Notes: generated from the sequence alone by a model not told the origin. DNA of 55,853 nucleotides from Caballeronia grimmiae (GCF_000698555.1 NZ_JFHE01000038.1:1-55853); one strand, 5' to 3'. Shown: positions 41,874 to 52,047, numbered from the stretch's first letter. A program made the numbers and translations.

Positions 41874-43403
41874 ATGTCAAATGACGCAAAGCAGTCGAGC
41901 GATTCGAGCACATCGGCGAAGCGCGCGCCCGCGTGCACGCTGGTCATCTTCGGCGCCGCAGGCGATCTCACGAAGCGGCTGCTGATGCCCGCGCTCTACA
42001 ACCTGTCCGCCCAGGGCTTGCTCGACGACGACATGCAGATCATCGGCGTCAATCATGGTGAGCGGGAAACCGCGCAATGGCGCGATGAACTGACGCAGGC
42101 GCTGCGCAAGTTCGCCGCCGACAAGGCGAGCACCTTTCACACGTCCGAGTTGAATGAGGACGCGTGGAACCGCATCGCGCAAAAGCTCGAATACTTCTCG
42201 GGCGAGTTCGCCGAAGACGAAACCTTCACGCGCCTCAAGGAACGGCTCGCGCAGCAAAAGAGCGGCAATGTCGTGTTTTATCTCGCCGTGAGCGCGCGCT
42301 TCTTCGCGCCGATTGCCGAGCGGCTCGGGCGCACAGGCTTGCTGGAGCAGAAGGACGGCGCGTTCAGGCGGATCGTGATCGAGAAGCCGTTCGGCACGGA
42401 CCTCGCCTCCGCGAAGGAACTGAACCGCTGCATCCTCGCGCATGCGGACGAATCGCAGGTGTATCGCATCGATCATTTTCTCGGCAAGGACACCGTGCAG
42501 AGCATTCTCGCGGTGCGCTTCGCCAATGCGATGTTCGAGCCTGTCTGGCGGCGCGAGTACATCGACCACGTGCAGATCACGGCGGCGGAAACCATCGGCG
42601 TGGAAGGGCGCGGCAGCTTCTACGAGCAGACGGGCGCATTTCGCGACATGTTGCCGAACCATCTGTTCCAGTTGCTCGGCATGGTCGCGATGGAGCCGCC
42701 GAATTCCTTCGATGCCGAAAGCGTGCGCGACAAGAAAGCCGACGTATTCGATGCGATCAAGCCGCTGACCGCGAACGATGTCGTGCTCGGCCAGTACGAA
42801 GCCGGGCCCGCCGGCCGCGCGTATCGGGATGAGCCGGGCGTCGCGAAGGACAGCCGCACCGAGACCTACGCGGCGGCGCGCGTTTATGTCGAGAACTGGC
42901 GATGGGCGGGCGTGCCGTTCTATCTGCGCACCGGCAAGCGGCTGACGGAGCGGCGCACGGAGATATCGGTGCAATTGAAAGCTGTGCCGTTTCGCCTTTT
43001 CCGCGATACTCCGGTCGATGCGCTAACGCCTAATGTTTACACGCTTCGTATCGATCCGGCGCACGGCACGAGCTTCGATTTCAACGTGAAGATCCCCGGC
43101 CCGCTGATGCAGGTCGGCGCGGTCCGATCGGCGTTCGACTACAGCGATTTCTTCGCCGCGAGCGCGAATGTCGGCTACGAGACGCTGCTGTACGACTGCA
43201 TGCTCGGCGACCCGACGCTGTTTCAGCGCGCCGACAGCATCGAGACGGCGTGGGCGGCGGTGGATCGCGTGCTGCATCCGGATGCCGAATTGCCCGTGCA
43301 TGGCTATGCGTCGGGCAGCGCGGGCCCGGAAGCGGCGGACCAGCTGCTCGCCGCCGATGGCCGCGCGTGGCGTCCGCTGACCGATGCCATCGTCAAGAAG
43401 TAA
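41874..43403 (+). CDS. zwf: Glucose-6-phosphate 1-dehydrogenase
   Basis: 509-residue enzyme that oxidises glucose 6-phosphate to 6-phosphogluconolactone with NADP+, feeding the Entner-Doudoroff and pentose phosphate routes. The cofactor motif is VIFGAAGDLTKRLLMPALYN (about residues 24-43). The active-site RIDHFLGKDTVQ and substrate region IEKPFGTDLASAKEL are intact, and the C-terminal half has YLRTGKRLTERRTEI. It leads a three-gene unit with a polyphosphate-glucokinase-like ROK gene and a HAD phosphatase gene. The 183-base gap to the divergent acetyltransferase gene must hold both promoters. Confidence 0.97.
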   Translation: MSNDAKQSSDSSTSAKRAPACTLVIFGAAGDLTKRLLMPALYNLSAQGLLDDDMQIIGVNHGERETAQWRDELTQALRKFAADKASTFHTSELNEDAWNRIAQKLEYFSGEFAEDETFTRLKERLAQQKSGNVVFYLAVSARFFAPIAERLGRTGLLEQKDGAFRRIVIEKPFGTDLASAKELNRCILAHADESQVYRIDHFLGKDTVQSILAVRFANAMFEPVWRREYIDHVQITAAETIGVEGRGSFYEQTGAFRDMLPNHLFQLLGMVAMEPPNSFDAESVRDKKADVFDAIKPLTANDVVLGQYEAGPAGRAYRDEPGVAKDSRTETYAAARVYVENWRWAGVPFYLRTGKRLTERRTEISVQLKAVPFRLFRDTPVDALTPNVYTLRIDPAHGTSFDFNVKIPGPLMQVGAVRSAFDYSDFFAASANVGYETLLYDCMLGDPTLFQRADSIETAWAAVDRVLHPDAELPVHGYASGSAGPEAADQLLAADGRAWRPLTDAIVKK

Positions 43404-43429
43404 TTCTCTTTCGAACGAGGACAAGCAGC

Positions 43430-44254
43430 GTGAGCACGGAATCCAAAACGAAGCACAGGACGCGCGTTTCCACCGCCAAGGGCGCGCCGAAGGCTGACCG
43501 TATCCTCGCCATCGACATCGGCGGCACGGGGTTGAAGGCGGCGGTTCTCGCCGAAGACGGCGAGATGAAAAGCGAGCGCGTGCGGGTGCCGACGCCCAGG
43601 CCCGCCACGCCCGATGCCGTCGTCGATACGCTGATGACGCTCATCGAGCCGATCATCGCGGAGCCGCCGACGCATCTTTCGATCGGCTTTCCCGGCGTCG
43701 TGCGCGACAACGTCGTGCTCACTGCGCCGAATCTCGGCAACGAATACTGGTATCGGGTGCCGCTCGCGGACATGATCGCCGCGCGTCTTGGCGGCGTGCC
43801 CGCGCGGATGATCAACGATGCGGAGATGCAGGGCCTCGCTGCGATCGAAGGCAGCGGCATCGAAATGGTGCTGACGCTTGGCACGGGCGCGGGCACCGCG
43901 CTCTTTCGCGACGGCGAACTGATGCCGCATCTGGAGCTTGCGCATCATCCGGTCTCGAAGGGCCGGACTTACGACGAATACATCGGCAATGCGGCGCGCG
44001 AGAAGGCGGGCAACAAGCGCTGGAACCGGCGCGTCGAGAAGACCATCGGCATACTGGCGACGCTCGCGAACTACGACAAGCTGTGGATCGGCGGCGGAAA
44101 CGCCGCGCATCTGAAGTTCGACTTGCCGCCGAACGTCGCGGTCGTGTCCAACGCGGCGGGCATCGAAGGCGGCGCGAAGCTGTGGCATCCGCGTTCGGTT
44201 CGCGAGACCCGTCAACTGCCTCACTTCAATCAGCGCGAAGGAGCGCTCTCATGA
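43430..44254 (+). CDS. ROK-family polyphosphate glucokinase
   Basis: 274 residues. The phosphate-binding motif is LAIDIGGTGLKAAVL (about residues 25-39), followed by SIGFPGVVRD and LTLGTGAGTALFRDGELMPH, which resemble polyphosphate-dependent glucokinases (PpgK) more than ATP-only ROK kinases. It would phosphorylate glucose with polyphosphate or ATP, giving the substrate of the upstream zwf product. Start GTG at 43430 is supported by GAGG nine bases before it. It begins 26 bases after zwf and overlaps the HAD gene by 4 bases (ATGA). Confidence 0.88.
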   Translation: MSTESKTKHRTRVSTAKGAPKADRILAIDIGGTGLKAAVLAEDGEMKSERVRVPTPRPATPDAVVDTLMTLIEPIIAEPPTHLSIGFPGVVRDNVVLTAPNLGNEYWYRVPLADMIAARLGGVPARMINDAEMQGLAAIEGSGIEMVLTLGTGAGTALFRDGELMPHLELAHHPVSKGRTYDEYIGNAAREKAGNKRWNRRVEKTIGILATLANYDKLWIGGGNAAHLKFDLPPNVAVVSNAAGIEGGAKLWHPRSVRETRQLPHFNQREGALS

Positions 44255-45129
44255 ACGCCAAAGGCCAATACGGTTTGCATAGCGTCGACGGCGACGGCGC
44301 GGCCGCCTTCGAGGCGCTTGCGCACGTGGAACTCGTCGTATCCGATTGCGACGGCACGCTGCTTCATACCGACAAGTCGATCAGCGACGCCGCGAAGGAC
44401 GCCGTGCGCCGCCTGCACGAAGCGGGCGTCGCGTTCACCGTGGCGAGCAGCCGGCCGGGTGCGGGAATGCGGCATATCGTCGAGACGCTTGCCGTCGACA
44501 TGCCTTACGCGTCGTACAACGGCGGCAATCTCGTCGATCCGCGCACGCGCGAAGTGCTCGCCGCCCACAAGCTGCCGCGCGACGCGGTGCAAACCTCGCT
44601 CGAAGCGCTCGCGGCGGCGGGCGTCGATGCGTGGGTGTTCGTCGGCGACGTGTGGTATCTGACGAATGCGGAGGGCGCATACGTGCCGCGCGAGCGTCGC
44701 ACGGTCGGTTACGACGGCGTGCTCGTGCAGCGTTTCGATGACGTGGATCTGGATGCGGTCGACAAGATCGTCGGCTCGACCGCCGATGCGCCGCTGCTCG
44801 AACGTGTCGAGCAGCAATTGCAAACGCGGCTCGAAGGACGCGCGAACGCGGCGCGCTCGCAGAGCTATTACCTCGACATCACGCACGTGCTGGCCAACAA
44901 GGGCGAAGCGGTGCGCGAACTGGCGCGTCGCAAGAACGTGCCGCTCGAACGCGTGGCCGTGCTCGGCGACATGAGCAACGACATCGCGATGTTCGAGATA
45001 GCGGGGGTATCGATTGCGATGGGGCAGGCGTCGGAAGGCGTGCAGCGCCGCGCGAGCCTGGTATCGGCGACGAACGACGCCGATGGATTTGCGGTGGGAA
45101 TCAACGCGCTGCTGTCGGCGCGAGGGTAA
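44251..45129 (+). CDS. HAD-superfamily Cof-type hydrolase
   Basis: 292-residue phosphatase. Motif I is VVSDCDGTLLHTD (about residues 28-40), motif II lies in FTVASSRPGAG, and motif III/IV in AVLGDMSNDIAMFEIAG. A C2-type cap (SYNGGNLVDPRTREVLAAHK region) marks the Cof/YbiV group, which removes phosphate from sugar phosphates and similar molecules. Its start overlaps the glucokinase stop, so it is translationally coupled to a sugar-phosphate operon. A role in sugar phosphate balance is inferred. Confidence 0.93.
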   Translation: MNAKGQYGLHSVDGDGAAAFEALAHVELVVSDCDGTLLHTDKSISDAAKDAVRRLHEAGVAFTVASSRPGAGMRHIVETLAVDMPYASYNGGNLVDPRTREVLAAHKLPRDAVQTSLEALAAAGVDAWVFVGDVWYLTNAEGAYVPRERRTVGYDGVLVQRFDDVDLDAVDKIVGSTADAPLLERVEQQLQTRLEGRANAARSQSYYLDITHVLANKGEAVRELARRKNVPLERVAVLGDMSNDIAMFEIAGVSIAMGQASEGVQRRASLVSATNDADGFAVGINALLSARG

Positions 45130-45214
45130 AACAGGGGCGCCGCCCGCCGCGGATCAAGGGCTTTGACGCAGCCTTCGGATCAGCGGTGGACGCTATTGAC
45201 ACACGCCGGTTGCT

Positions 45215-45481
45215 TTAGCGCCGGCGCATCGGTGCGCGTGCCGCGCCGCCGCTTGCACGTTCGTCTTTGTGACGGAAGTTGATGCGGCCTTTCGTCAGGT
45301 CGTACACGGACAGTTCCAGCGTGACGCGATCGCCCGCCAGAATACGAATGTGGTTCTTCCGCATGCGGCCCGATGCGTACGCGCCGACGACAACGCCGTT
45401 GTCGAGCGTCACGCGATAGCGGCTGTCGGGGAGGACTTCGTCAACGATGCCATCGAGTTCGATGAGTTCTTCTTTCGCCAT
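45215..45481 (-). CDS. infA: Translation initiation factor IF-1 (extended form)
   Basis: 88-residue S1-like OB-fold protein binding the ribosomal A site during initiation. The core MAKEELIELDGIVDEVLPDS, YRVTLDNGVVVGAYASGRM and NHIRILAGDRVTLELSVYDL is clearly IF-1. It ends with a basic 15-residue extension (DERASGGAARAPMRRR) beyond the usual 72 residues. Housekeeping infA normally lies in the ribosomal-protein region, so this stand-alone copy is probably the second infA known in Burkholderiaceae. CTGGAGCTCAC precedes the ATG. It is convergent with the HAD gene. Confidence 0.94.
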   Translation of the reverse strand: MAKEELIELDGIVDEVLPDSRYRVTLDNGVVVGAYASGRMRKNHIRILAGDRVTLELSVYDLTKGRINFRHKDERASGGAARAPMRRR

Positions 45482-46035
45482 GTGAGCTCCAGTTATGAGT
45501 TTGTAAGGTGATGCGCTTGCCTGATGCACACATCCGTTGCCCGCGTCGGCGCAATCGCGCGCTCTTTCTCAGGCACACAACGCCGATTCGCGGATGGAGG
45601 CATGAACGGCCGCGCCAGAAGGCATCGTCGCTGCAATGCGTCAGAAGCGATGTAAAGCGTAGTCCGGCACGCTCGAACGGCGAGCGCGCCACGTCTCGAT
45701 TCAGGCTCGTCTTGAGCTTGACGGCATAGGCCGGAACGACTGCGCTCGCCGGAAGACGGGGAACGCTGGCCGGCATGACCGGGACGGCGACATTGGCGCG
45801 GGAATCGCCCGACGTGAGGGTCAGGCGACGGCACGGCTGCCAACGTGCGGTGTGATGCGTGACTGCAGGAGTGATGTGTCCGCCGTTGCTACTAGTTGCG
45901 GCCTGCGAGCCGAAATGCAAGGCTCCGGGCTTTCAGCAAACATGTCCGATTAGACAGACGACACCGCGCAAAAGTTCCCGCGCGACGCCCTATGAATGAT
46001 CGTTATTCGATGCAGACTTCACATCGCAGGCGCCA
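45482..46035. other. Gene-free region upstream of infA
   Basis: About 550 bases between the infA start and the corA stop. A leftward frame (45441-45920) exists, but its product shows no recognisable domain, overlaps infA and has irregular composition, so I do not call it. The infA promoter and the corA 3' end should be here. No clear terminator was found. Confidence 0.45.
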
Positions 46036-47013
46036 TTATAACCAACCTGCCCTCTTGAAGCGCAGATAAAGCAGGACATCGACGATCAGCATGACCGCGA
46101 TGCACGTCGGATAGCCGTACGTCCAGTCCAGTTCCGGTATGCGATGAAAGTTCATGCCGTAGATGCCGGCGATCATCGTAGGGACGGCGAACAGCGCAGC
46201 GAACGAGCCGAGGCGCTTCGTCACCTCGCTTTCGGCGAGCGCGATCAGACCGAGATTCACCTGAATCGCCGTGACGATCATTTCCCGGCGGCCTTCGATG
46301 GTCTTCACGATGCGCAGCAAGTGGTCGTACACGTCGCGGAAGTAGTCCTGCATGCCCGCGCATACGCCGGGCGGCCGGCCGCCGTACAGCTTGCTGACGG
46401 CTTCGAGCAAAGGCGCGGTGTGATGCTGCATGAGCGTCATGCGGCGCTTGAGCGAATAAAGATCCTCGATGATCTCCCGCGACGCCGCCGAACCGTTGTG
46501 CTCGAAGATGCGCTCTTCCACTTCGTCGAGATCTGCGCCGAGCGTCTCCAGAATCGGGAAATAGCGGTCGACGACGGCATCCAGCAGCGCGTACATCACG
46601 AAGGCCGGGCCGTGCTTGAGCAATTGCGGCTCGCGCTCGCAGCGCTTGCGCACTTCCTGAAAGCCTTGCGTCGTGCGATTGCGCACCGAGATCACGTAGT
46701 TCCGTCCGACGAACACATTGATCTCGCCGACGAGCAGTTCGCCTTCTTCATCGAACTCGACGGTGTGGAACACGGCAAAGAGCGAATCGCCGTATTCCTC
46801 GATCTTCGGCCGCTGATGCCCGTGTTGCGCATCTTCGACCGCCAGTTCATGCAGGCCGAACTGATGCGCCATATGCGCGAGTTCGCCCGGCCCGGGTTCC
46901 TTCAATGCGACCCAGATGAAAGAGTCGGGCAGGTCACGATACGCGTTGATGTCGTCGATATCGACGTCTGCCAGTTTTCGGCCGTTCTGATAAGCCGCGC
47001 AATTGACCAGCAT
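46036..47013 (-). CDS. corA: CorA-family magnesium/cobalt transporter
   Basis: 325-residue inner-membrane Mg2+ channel. The long cytoplasmic N-domain (about 1-240) contains VEDAQHGHQRPKIEEYGDSL and NVFVGRNYVISVRNRTTQGF. Two C-terminal helices follow, separated by the signature YGMNF (in MIAGIYGMNFHRIPELDW), and the C-terminus is short and basic (RFKRAGWL). The ATG is the first codon of a typical CorA start. It lies 151 bases downstream of the bactofilin gene on the same strand, with no evident functional link. Confidence 0.95.
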   Translation of the reverse strand: MLVNCAAYQNGRKLADVDIDDINAYRDLPDSFIWVALKEPGPGELAHMAHQFGLHELAVEDAQHGHQRPKIEEYGDSLFAVFHTVEFDEEGELLVGEINVFVGRNYVISVRNRTTQGFQEVRKRCEREPQLLKHGPAFVMYALLDAVVDRYFPILETLGADLDEVEERIFEHNGSAASREIIEDLYSLKRRMTLMQHHTAPLLEAVSKLYGGRPPGVCAGMQDYFRDVYDHLLRIVKTIEGRREMIVTAIQVNLGLIALAESEVTKRLGSFAALFAVPTMIAGIYGMNFHRIPELDWTYGYPTCIAVMLIVDVLLYLRFKRAGWL

Positions 47014-47164
47014 GGGGCGCCCTTGTTAACTCGATGTAATGAGCCGTGCGCCTCATGCCCGGCGGGCGCGAGCGTGCGGCTTCGTCATCGTTCGAATCTT
47101 AGCGGATTGGCTTGTATAACGGGCCTTGGCGTCCCGCGCGGATACCGAATGCGTACAGCCTCGT

Positions 47165-47602
47165 TCAGTTCGGCGAGTAGTCGAGCGCGGGCACGACTTC
47201 GGAAGCGGGCAGTGCGGCGGGGCCCGATTGCATCGAGTCGAGCTTGGTCAGCTTGCCCTCGACCGTCGCGCCGACATCCATGCGCAGCTTTTGATAGTAG
47301 ATATTGCCGTGGACGTGCGCGTTCGGTTGCAGCTCGACGAAATGCGCGACCATCACGTCGCCGACGACGCGGCCGTTGATGATGACATCGTATGCGCTCA
47401 CGTTGCCGTGAATCGCGCCCTGATCGCTGATGACGAGAAGCGACTCGTCGCCGGGGCGGCCGGTGACGTTGCCGGTCACCTGACCGTCCATGCGCAGCCC
47501 TTCGCTGAATTCGAGGTCGCCCGAAATATGCACGTTATGTGCGATGAGCGTGGAGAGCTTGGCCGGCTTGACGCCGTGGGGGTCTTTCTTCGATGAAAAC
47601 AT
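47165..47602 (-). CDS. Bactofilin (polymer-forming cytoskeletal protein)
   Basis: 145-residue protein. The central domain (about 20-120) is a run of short beta strands with regular Gly/Val/Asn turns (SGDLEFSEGLRMDGQVTGNV, then GAIHGNVSAYDVIINGRVVG), the right-handed beta-helix of bactofilins. The flanks are disordered, as usual. Bactofilins form membrane-associated filaments that recruit cell-wall enzymes. CAAGGACTCGCC precedes the ATG. The next genes upstream encode a membrane coiled-coil protein and an M23 peptidase, a partnership known for bactofilins elsewhere. A 26-bp palindrome separates it from them. Confidence 0.93.
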   Translation of the reverse strand: MFSSKKDPHGVKPAKLSTLIAHNVHISGDLEFSEGLRMDGQVTGNVTGRPGDESLLVISDQGAIHGNVSAYDVIINGRVVGDVMVAHFVELQPNAHVHGNIYYQKLRMDVGATVEGKLTKLDSMQSGPAALPASEVVPALDYSPN

Positions 47603-47637
47603 GGCGAGTCCTTGCGATGCGATAAAGGTTGCTTCAA

Positions 47638-47663
47638 ACAGCCACGCCGCGCGGCGTGGCTGT
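47638..47663. terminator. 26-bp perfect palindrome between bactofilin and coiled-coil genes
   Basis: ACAGCCACGCCGC (47638-47650) is followed at once by its exact reverse complement (47651-47663). On the minus strand it lies 14 bases after the stop of the coiled-coil gene and is followed by TTTGAAGC. It could terminate or weaken transcription into the bactofilin gene, or be an operator. Confidence 0.6.
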
Positions 47664-47677
47664 GTCGTCCGGATGAA

Positions 47678-48034
47678 TCAGCGTTGCTTCCTGAGGAAGG
47701 CGAGGTCCGTCTGCAGTCGTTCGATCTGCTCGGTGCCTTGCGCCACCCGCTGCTCGAGCGCGGTGCGGGTGGCGGCTTCCTGTTCGAGCGCGAATTGCGC
47801 GTGCGTCAGTTGCTCGCGCAGTTCCTGTTCGGCGACGGGCGGCGCGCACAGCACGTCGAGCTTGCGCGACTGGTCCTGCGAATTCTTGAGCGCGAAGCCC
47901 GCCGCCACGAGCGCGCCGGCCGCGCAGATCGCGGCGATGATGCCGGGCACGTAGGCGGCGTTGCGCTTCGGCGTCAGCGAATAGCTATGCTGCGTGAGCT
48001 TCAGCGACGCGCGTTTGGAATCAGCTTTGCGCAT
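47678..48034 (-). CDS. Membrane-anchored coiled-coil protein (118 aa)
   Basis: A basic N-terminus (about 25 residues) precedes one membrane helix (VPGIIAAICAAGALVAAGFA, about 29-48). A long helical domain follows with heptad spacing (QELREQLTHAQFALEQEAAT ... QRVAQGTEQIERLQTDLAFL), a probable periplasmic coiled coil. No enzymatic motif. Its start lies inside the end of the M23 peptidase gene (14-base overlap), so it is translationally coupled to it. It may link the peptidase to a partner at the membrane. That is inference from context. Confidence 0.8.
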   Translation of the reverse strand: MRKADSKRASLKLTQHSYSLTPKRNAAYVPGIIAAICAAGALVAAGFALKNSQDQSRKLDVLCAPPVAEQELREQLTHAQFALEQEAATRTALEQRVAQGTEQIERLQTDLAFLRKQR

Positions 48035-48971
48035 GGGGCTTGGGCCTGAAAAGCGAGAGATAGGGCTTCGGATCGAGTTGCGCGCCGCCGACGATCACTT
48101 CGAAGTGCAGATGCGGCCCGGTCGAGCGGCCCGTCGATCCGACTTCGGCGATTTCATCGCCGGGCATCACGAACTGGCCTTCCTTGACCAGCAAGCGCGA
48201 TGCATGGCCGTAGCGTGTGACGACGCCGTTCGCATGACGGATATCGATCGCGTTACCGTAGCCGTTGCGCTCGCCCGCCAGAACCACACGGCCGCCTGCG
48301 CTGGCATAAATGGCCGTGCCAGTCGGCGCGACCATGTCGAGGCCCGGATGAAAGCTCACGTGGCCCGTGAACGGATCGACGCGGTTGCCATAAGGCGAGC
48401 CGTAGCGAGAGCCGGGTGCGGGATCGCGGCCCGGAAACGCCATGTACGCCGTGTAGTGCGCGAGCGTCTGCCTTTGCAGTTGCGAAAGGGTGTCGTCGAG
48501 ACATCCGACCATCTTTTCGGCGCGCTTGAGCCTCTGCGCCGGCGTGCCGACGCTCGCGCGATCCGCATTGCACAGGCGCGGCGGCAGTTCGGGGCCGCCG
48601 GAGCCGTCGAGCGCCGTCGCGGATTCCTCGCTGTCGGGCAGCGGCGGAACGTCGTGCACGCCTGACGCCGCGCCGCTGCCCGGCGACCCCTTCAGCCGGC
48701 TGTCGAAGTCGCGCAGTTCGCCCACTTGCGCCGACAGCGCCGCGACGCGCGGAGCAAGCGAGCTGAGATCGGCGTCGATGCGGCCAAGCTGCTCGATCTC
48801 GAATGAACGCCGCGCTGCGAGCGCCTGCTTTTCGCCGAGATGCGTGCGGGCGAACATCGTGCCGATGACGATGCCGAGCGCAAGCGCCGCGACCAAAAGC
48901 GCAATCAGCGCGATGACGGCGATGGTGCGCGCGGTGCGCGCTTCGACGAAGCGAACGCGCTGGCTGGACAT
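48021..48971 (-). CDS. M23-family (LytM) peptidase, membrane-anchored
   Basis: 316 residues: N-terminal membrane helix (about 14-40), a helical or coiled region (45-90), a low-complexity linker rich in Gly/Ser/Pro, and a C-terminal M23 domain (about 190-305). Zinc ligands are visible in HPGLDMVAPTGT (HxxxD) and GPHLHFEV (HxH). The full set suggests an active endopeptidase cutting peptidoglycan cross-links, facing the periplasm. The start at 48971 follows CCAGGCGGTCG. An in-frame ATG at 49001 is less supported. The frame remains open upstream to 50645, but that part is antisense to mmsA. Confidence 0.92.
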   Translation of the reverse strand: MSSQRVRFVEARTARTIAVIALIALLVAALALGIVIGTMFARTHLGEKQALAARRSFEIEQLGRIDADLSSLAPRVAALSAQVGELRDFDSRLKGSPGSGAASGVHDVPPLPDSEESATALDGSGGPELPPRLCNADRASVGTPAQRLKRAEKMVGCLDDTLSQLQRQTLAHYTAYMAFPGRDPAPGSRYGSPYGNRVDPFTGHVSFHPGLDMVAPTGTAIYASAGGRVVLAGERNGYGNAIDIRHANGVVTRYGHASRLLVKEGQFVMPGDEIAEVGSTGRSTGPHLHFEVIVGGAQLDPKPYLSLFRPKPHAQS

Positions 48972-49358
48972 CGACCGCCTGGACCAGATGACGAACGACA
49001 TCAGCGGGCGGCAGTCGGTTGACGAGGTTGATCGAAGCAGGATTCGTGACGAATCGCGCGATGCATCGGCGTTTGTTCGGGATAGCGAATCAAAATAATA
49101 CGGAGCTGGTTGTTGACGTCTTGTGACGATGTGCGATGCATCGTCGGAAAGCGGCATTAAAACACTTGACCGCGATAACAACGTCAAAAAGGGTGAACGG
49201 GCGATGGAGCCTGGCCCCGGCGTGCGGCAAGTGGAGCGCAACGGCCCAAAGGCGGGCGTCGCCGTATCGATCGGGTGTTGCTCTAGTGCCGTGAAGGACG
49301 GTTGCCTCACTATACTCAGGGGGTCGAGCATTCCGATAATCCGACCAAGGAGACATCC
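48972..49358. other. Divergent promoter region of the peptidase and mmsA genes
   Basis: About 390 bases with no gene. It contains nested symmetry at 49125-49145: GACGATG and CATCGTC arms, with CGATGCATCG at 49134-49143 inside. A TATACT at 49311-49316 could be the -10 of mmsA, though no good -35 is visible. AATTATTTTGATT-like sequence near 49090 is the AT-richest part. Confidence 0.5.
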
Positions 49359-50891
<1,533 letters not shown>

Positions 50892-50907
50892 AGACAGGAG
50901 GATGGCA

Positions 50908-51792
50908 ATGCAAATCGGTTTTGTTGGCCTCGGTCACATGGGCGGCCCGATGGCTGCGAATTTGCTGAAAGCGGGTCATGCGGTGACCGCCTTCGATCTG
51001 TCGGCGCCCGCGCTCGATGCTGCGAAAGCCGCGGGCGCAACGCTCGCCGCGTCGCCGCGTGCGGCGGCGGAAGGCGCCGAAGCCGTCATCACGATGCTGC
51101 CCGCCGCGCAGCACGTGAAGGCGGTCTATCTGAACGACGACGGCGTGCTCGCGGGCGTGAGCGCGGGCGTGCCGCTCATCGACAGCAGCACGATCGATCC
51201 CGCGACGGCGAAGCTCATCGGCGAAGCGGCCGCTGCGCACGGCAATCCGTTCGCGGATGCGCCGGTGTCGGGCGGCGTCGTCGGCGCGCAGGCGGGCACG
51301 CTGACTTTTATGGTCGGCGCGGACGAGGCGCTGTTCGAAACGCTGCGTCCGGTGCTCTCCGGCATGGGCAAAAACATGGTGCGCTGCGGCGAAATCGGGA
51401 CCGGGCAGATCGCGAAGATATGCAACAACCTGCTGCTCGCGGTCTCGATGATCGGCGTTGCCGAAGCGATGCAGCTCGGCGAAACGCTCGGCATCGATCC
51501 GGCGAAGCTGGCGAACATTATCAACACCTCGACGGGGCGATGCTGGAGCGCCGACACGTGCAATCCGTATCCGGGCGTCGTCGAAACAGCGCCGGCATCG
51601 CGCGGCTATAGCGGCGGCTTCGGCGCGGACCTGATGCTGAAGGACCTCGGTCTTGCCGTCGATGCGGCGCGCGGCGCAAAACAGCCGGTTTTCATGGGGG
51701 CCTTGGCGCAGCAGTTATATCAATCAATGAGCCAGCAAGGACTGGGCGGACTCGATTTTTCGGGCATTATCAAGCTATACGGGAAGCAATAG
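50908..51792 (+). CDS. mmsB: 3-hydroxyisobutyrate dehydrogenase
   Basis: 294-residue NAD+-dependent enzyme oxidising 3-hydroxyisobutyrate to methylmalonate semialdehyde, the step before MmsA. The Rossmann motif is QIGFVGLGHMGGPMAANLLK at the N-terminus. It also shows the substrate motif DAPVSGGVVGAQAGTL, the catalytic Lys region GTGQIAKICNNLLL, and the C-terminal GGFGADLMLKDLGLAVDAA. The start was placed at 50908 because AGGAGG lies 6 bases before it. The ATG at 50902 directly abuts that ribosome site. It forms an operon with mmsA. Confidence 0.95.
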   Translation: MQIGFVGLGHMGGPMAANLLKAGHAVTAFDLSAPALDAAKAAGATLAASPRAAAEGAEAVITMLPAAQHVKAVYLNDDGVLAGVSAGVPLIDSSTIDPATAKLIGEAAAAHGNPFADAPVSGGVVGAQAGTLTFMVGADEALFETLRPVLSGMGKNMVRCGEIGTGQIAKICNNLLLAVSMIGVAEAMQLGETLGIDPAKLANIINTSTGRCWSADTCNPYPGVVETAPASRGYSGGFGADLMLKDLGLAVDAARGAKQPVFMGALAQQLYQSMSQQGLGGLDFSGIIKLYGKQ

Positions 51793-51795
51793 TTC

Positions 51796-51811
51796 GCACG
51801 CACGTGCGTGC
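51796..51811. repeat. 16-bp perfect palindrome after mmsB
   Basis: GCACGCACGTGCGTGC begins 3 bases after the mmsB stop codon. It could cap the transcript or bind a dimeric protein. No T-tract follows directly. The sequence AATAAAGGCTCATAAATAGC next to it is AT-rich. The remaining gap to 52047 shows no supported gene. Confidence 0.5.
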
Positions 51812-52047
51812 AGAATAAAGGCTCATAAATAGCTGTTTTATTAAGCTGCACTGCACAACGCGTCGCGCTCTGCCTTAGTGGTCGAACTGATCGGGAATAC
51901 GATGATTCGCTTTCCCAAAAAATGTCCTATTCTGAAAGCACGACGCGCGTGTGCCGTTGAATTAAGCGTCTCGCTAAACGGCTTCACGCGTGTCACCGAT
52001 GCAGGCGAAAAGCCCGGCCTTTCGGGCGATCAGATGAGGAGTACGCG

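Noticed and set aside
45441..45920. 159-residue leftward frame overlapping infA
   Set aside because: Overlaps the conserved infA coding sequence in another frame and shows no domain. Composition is irregular.
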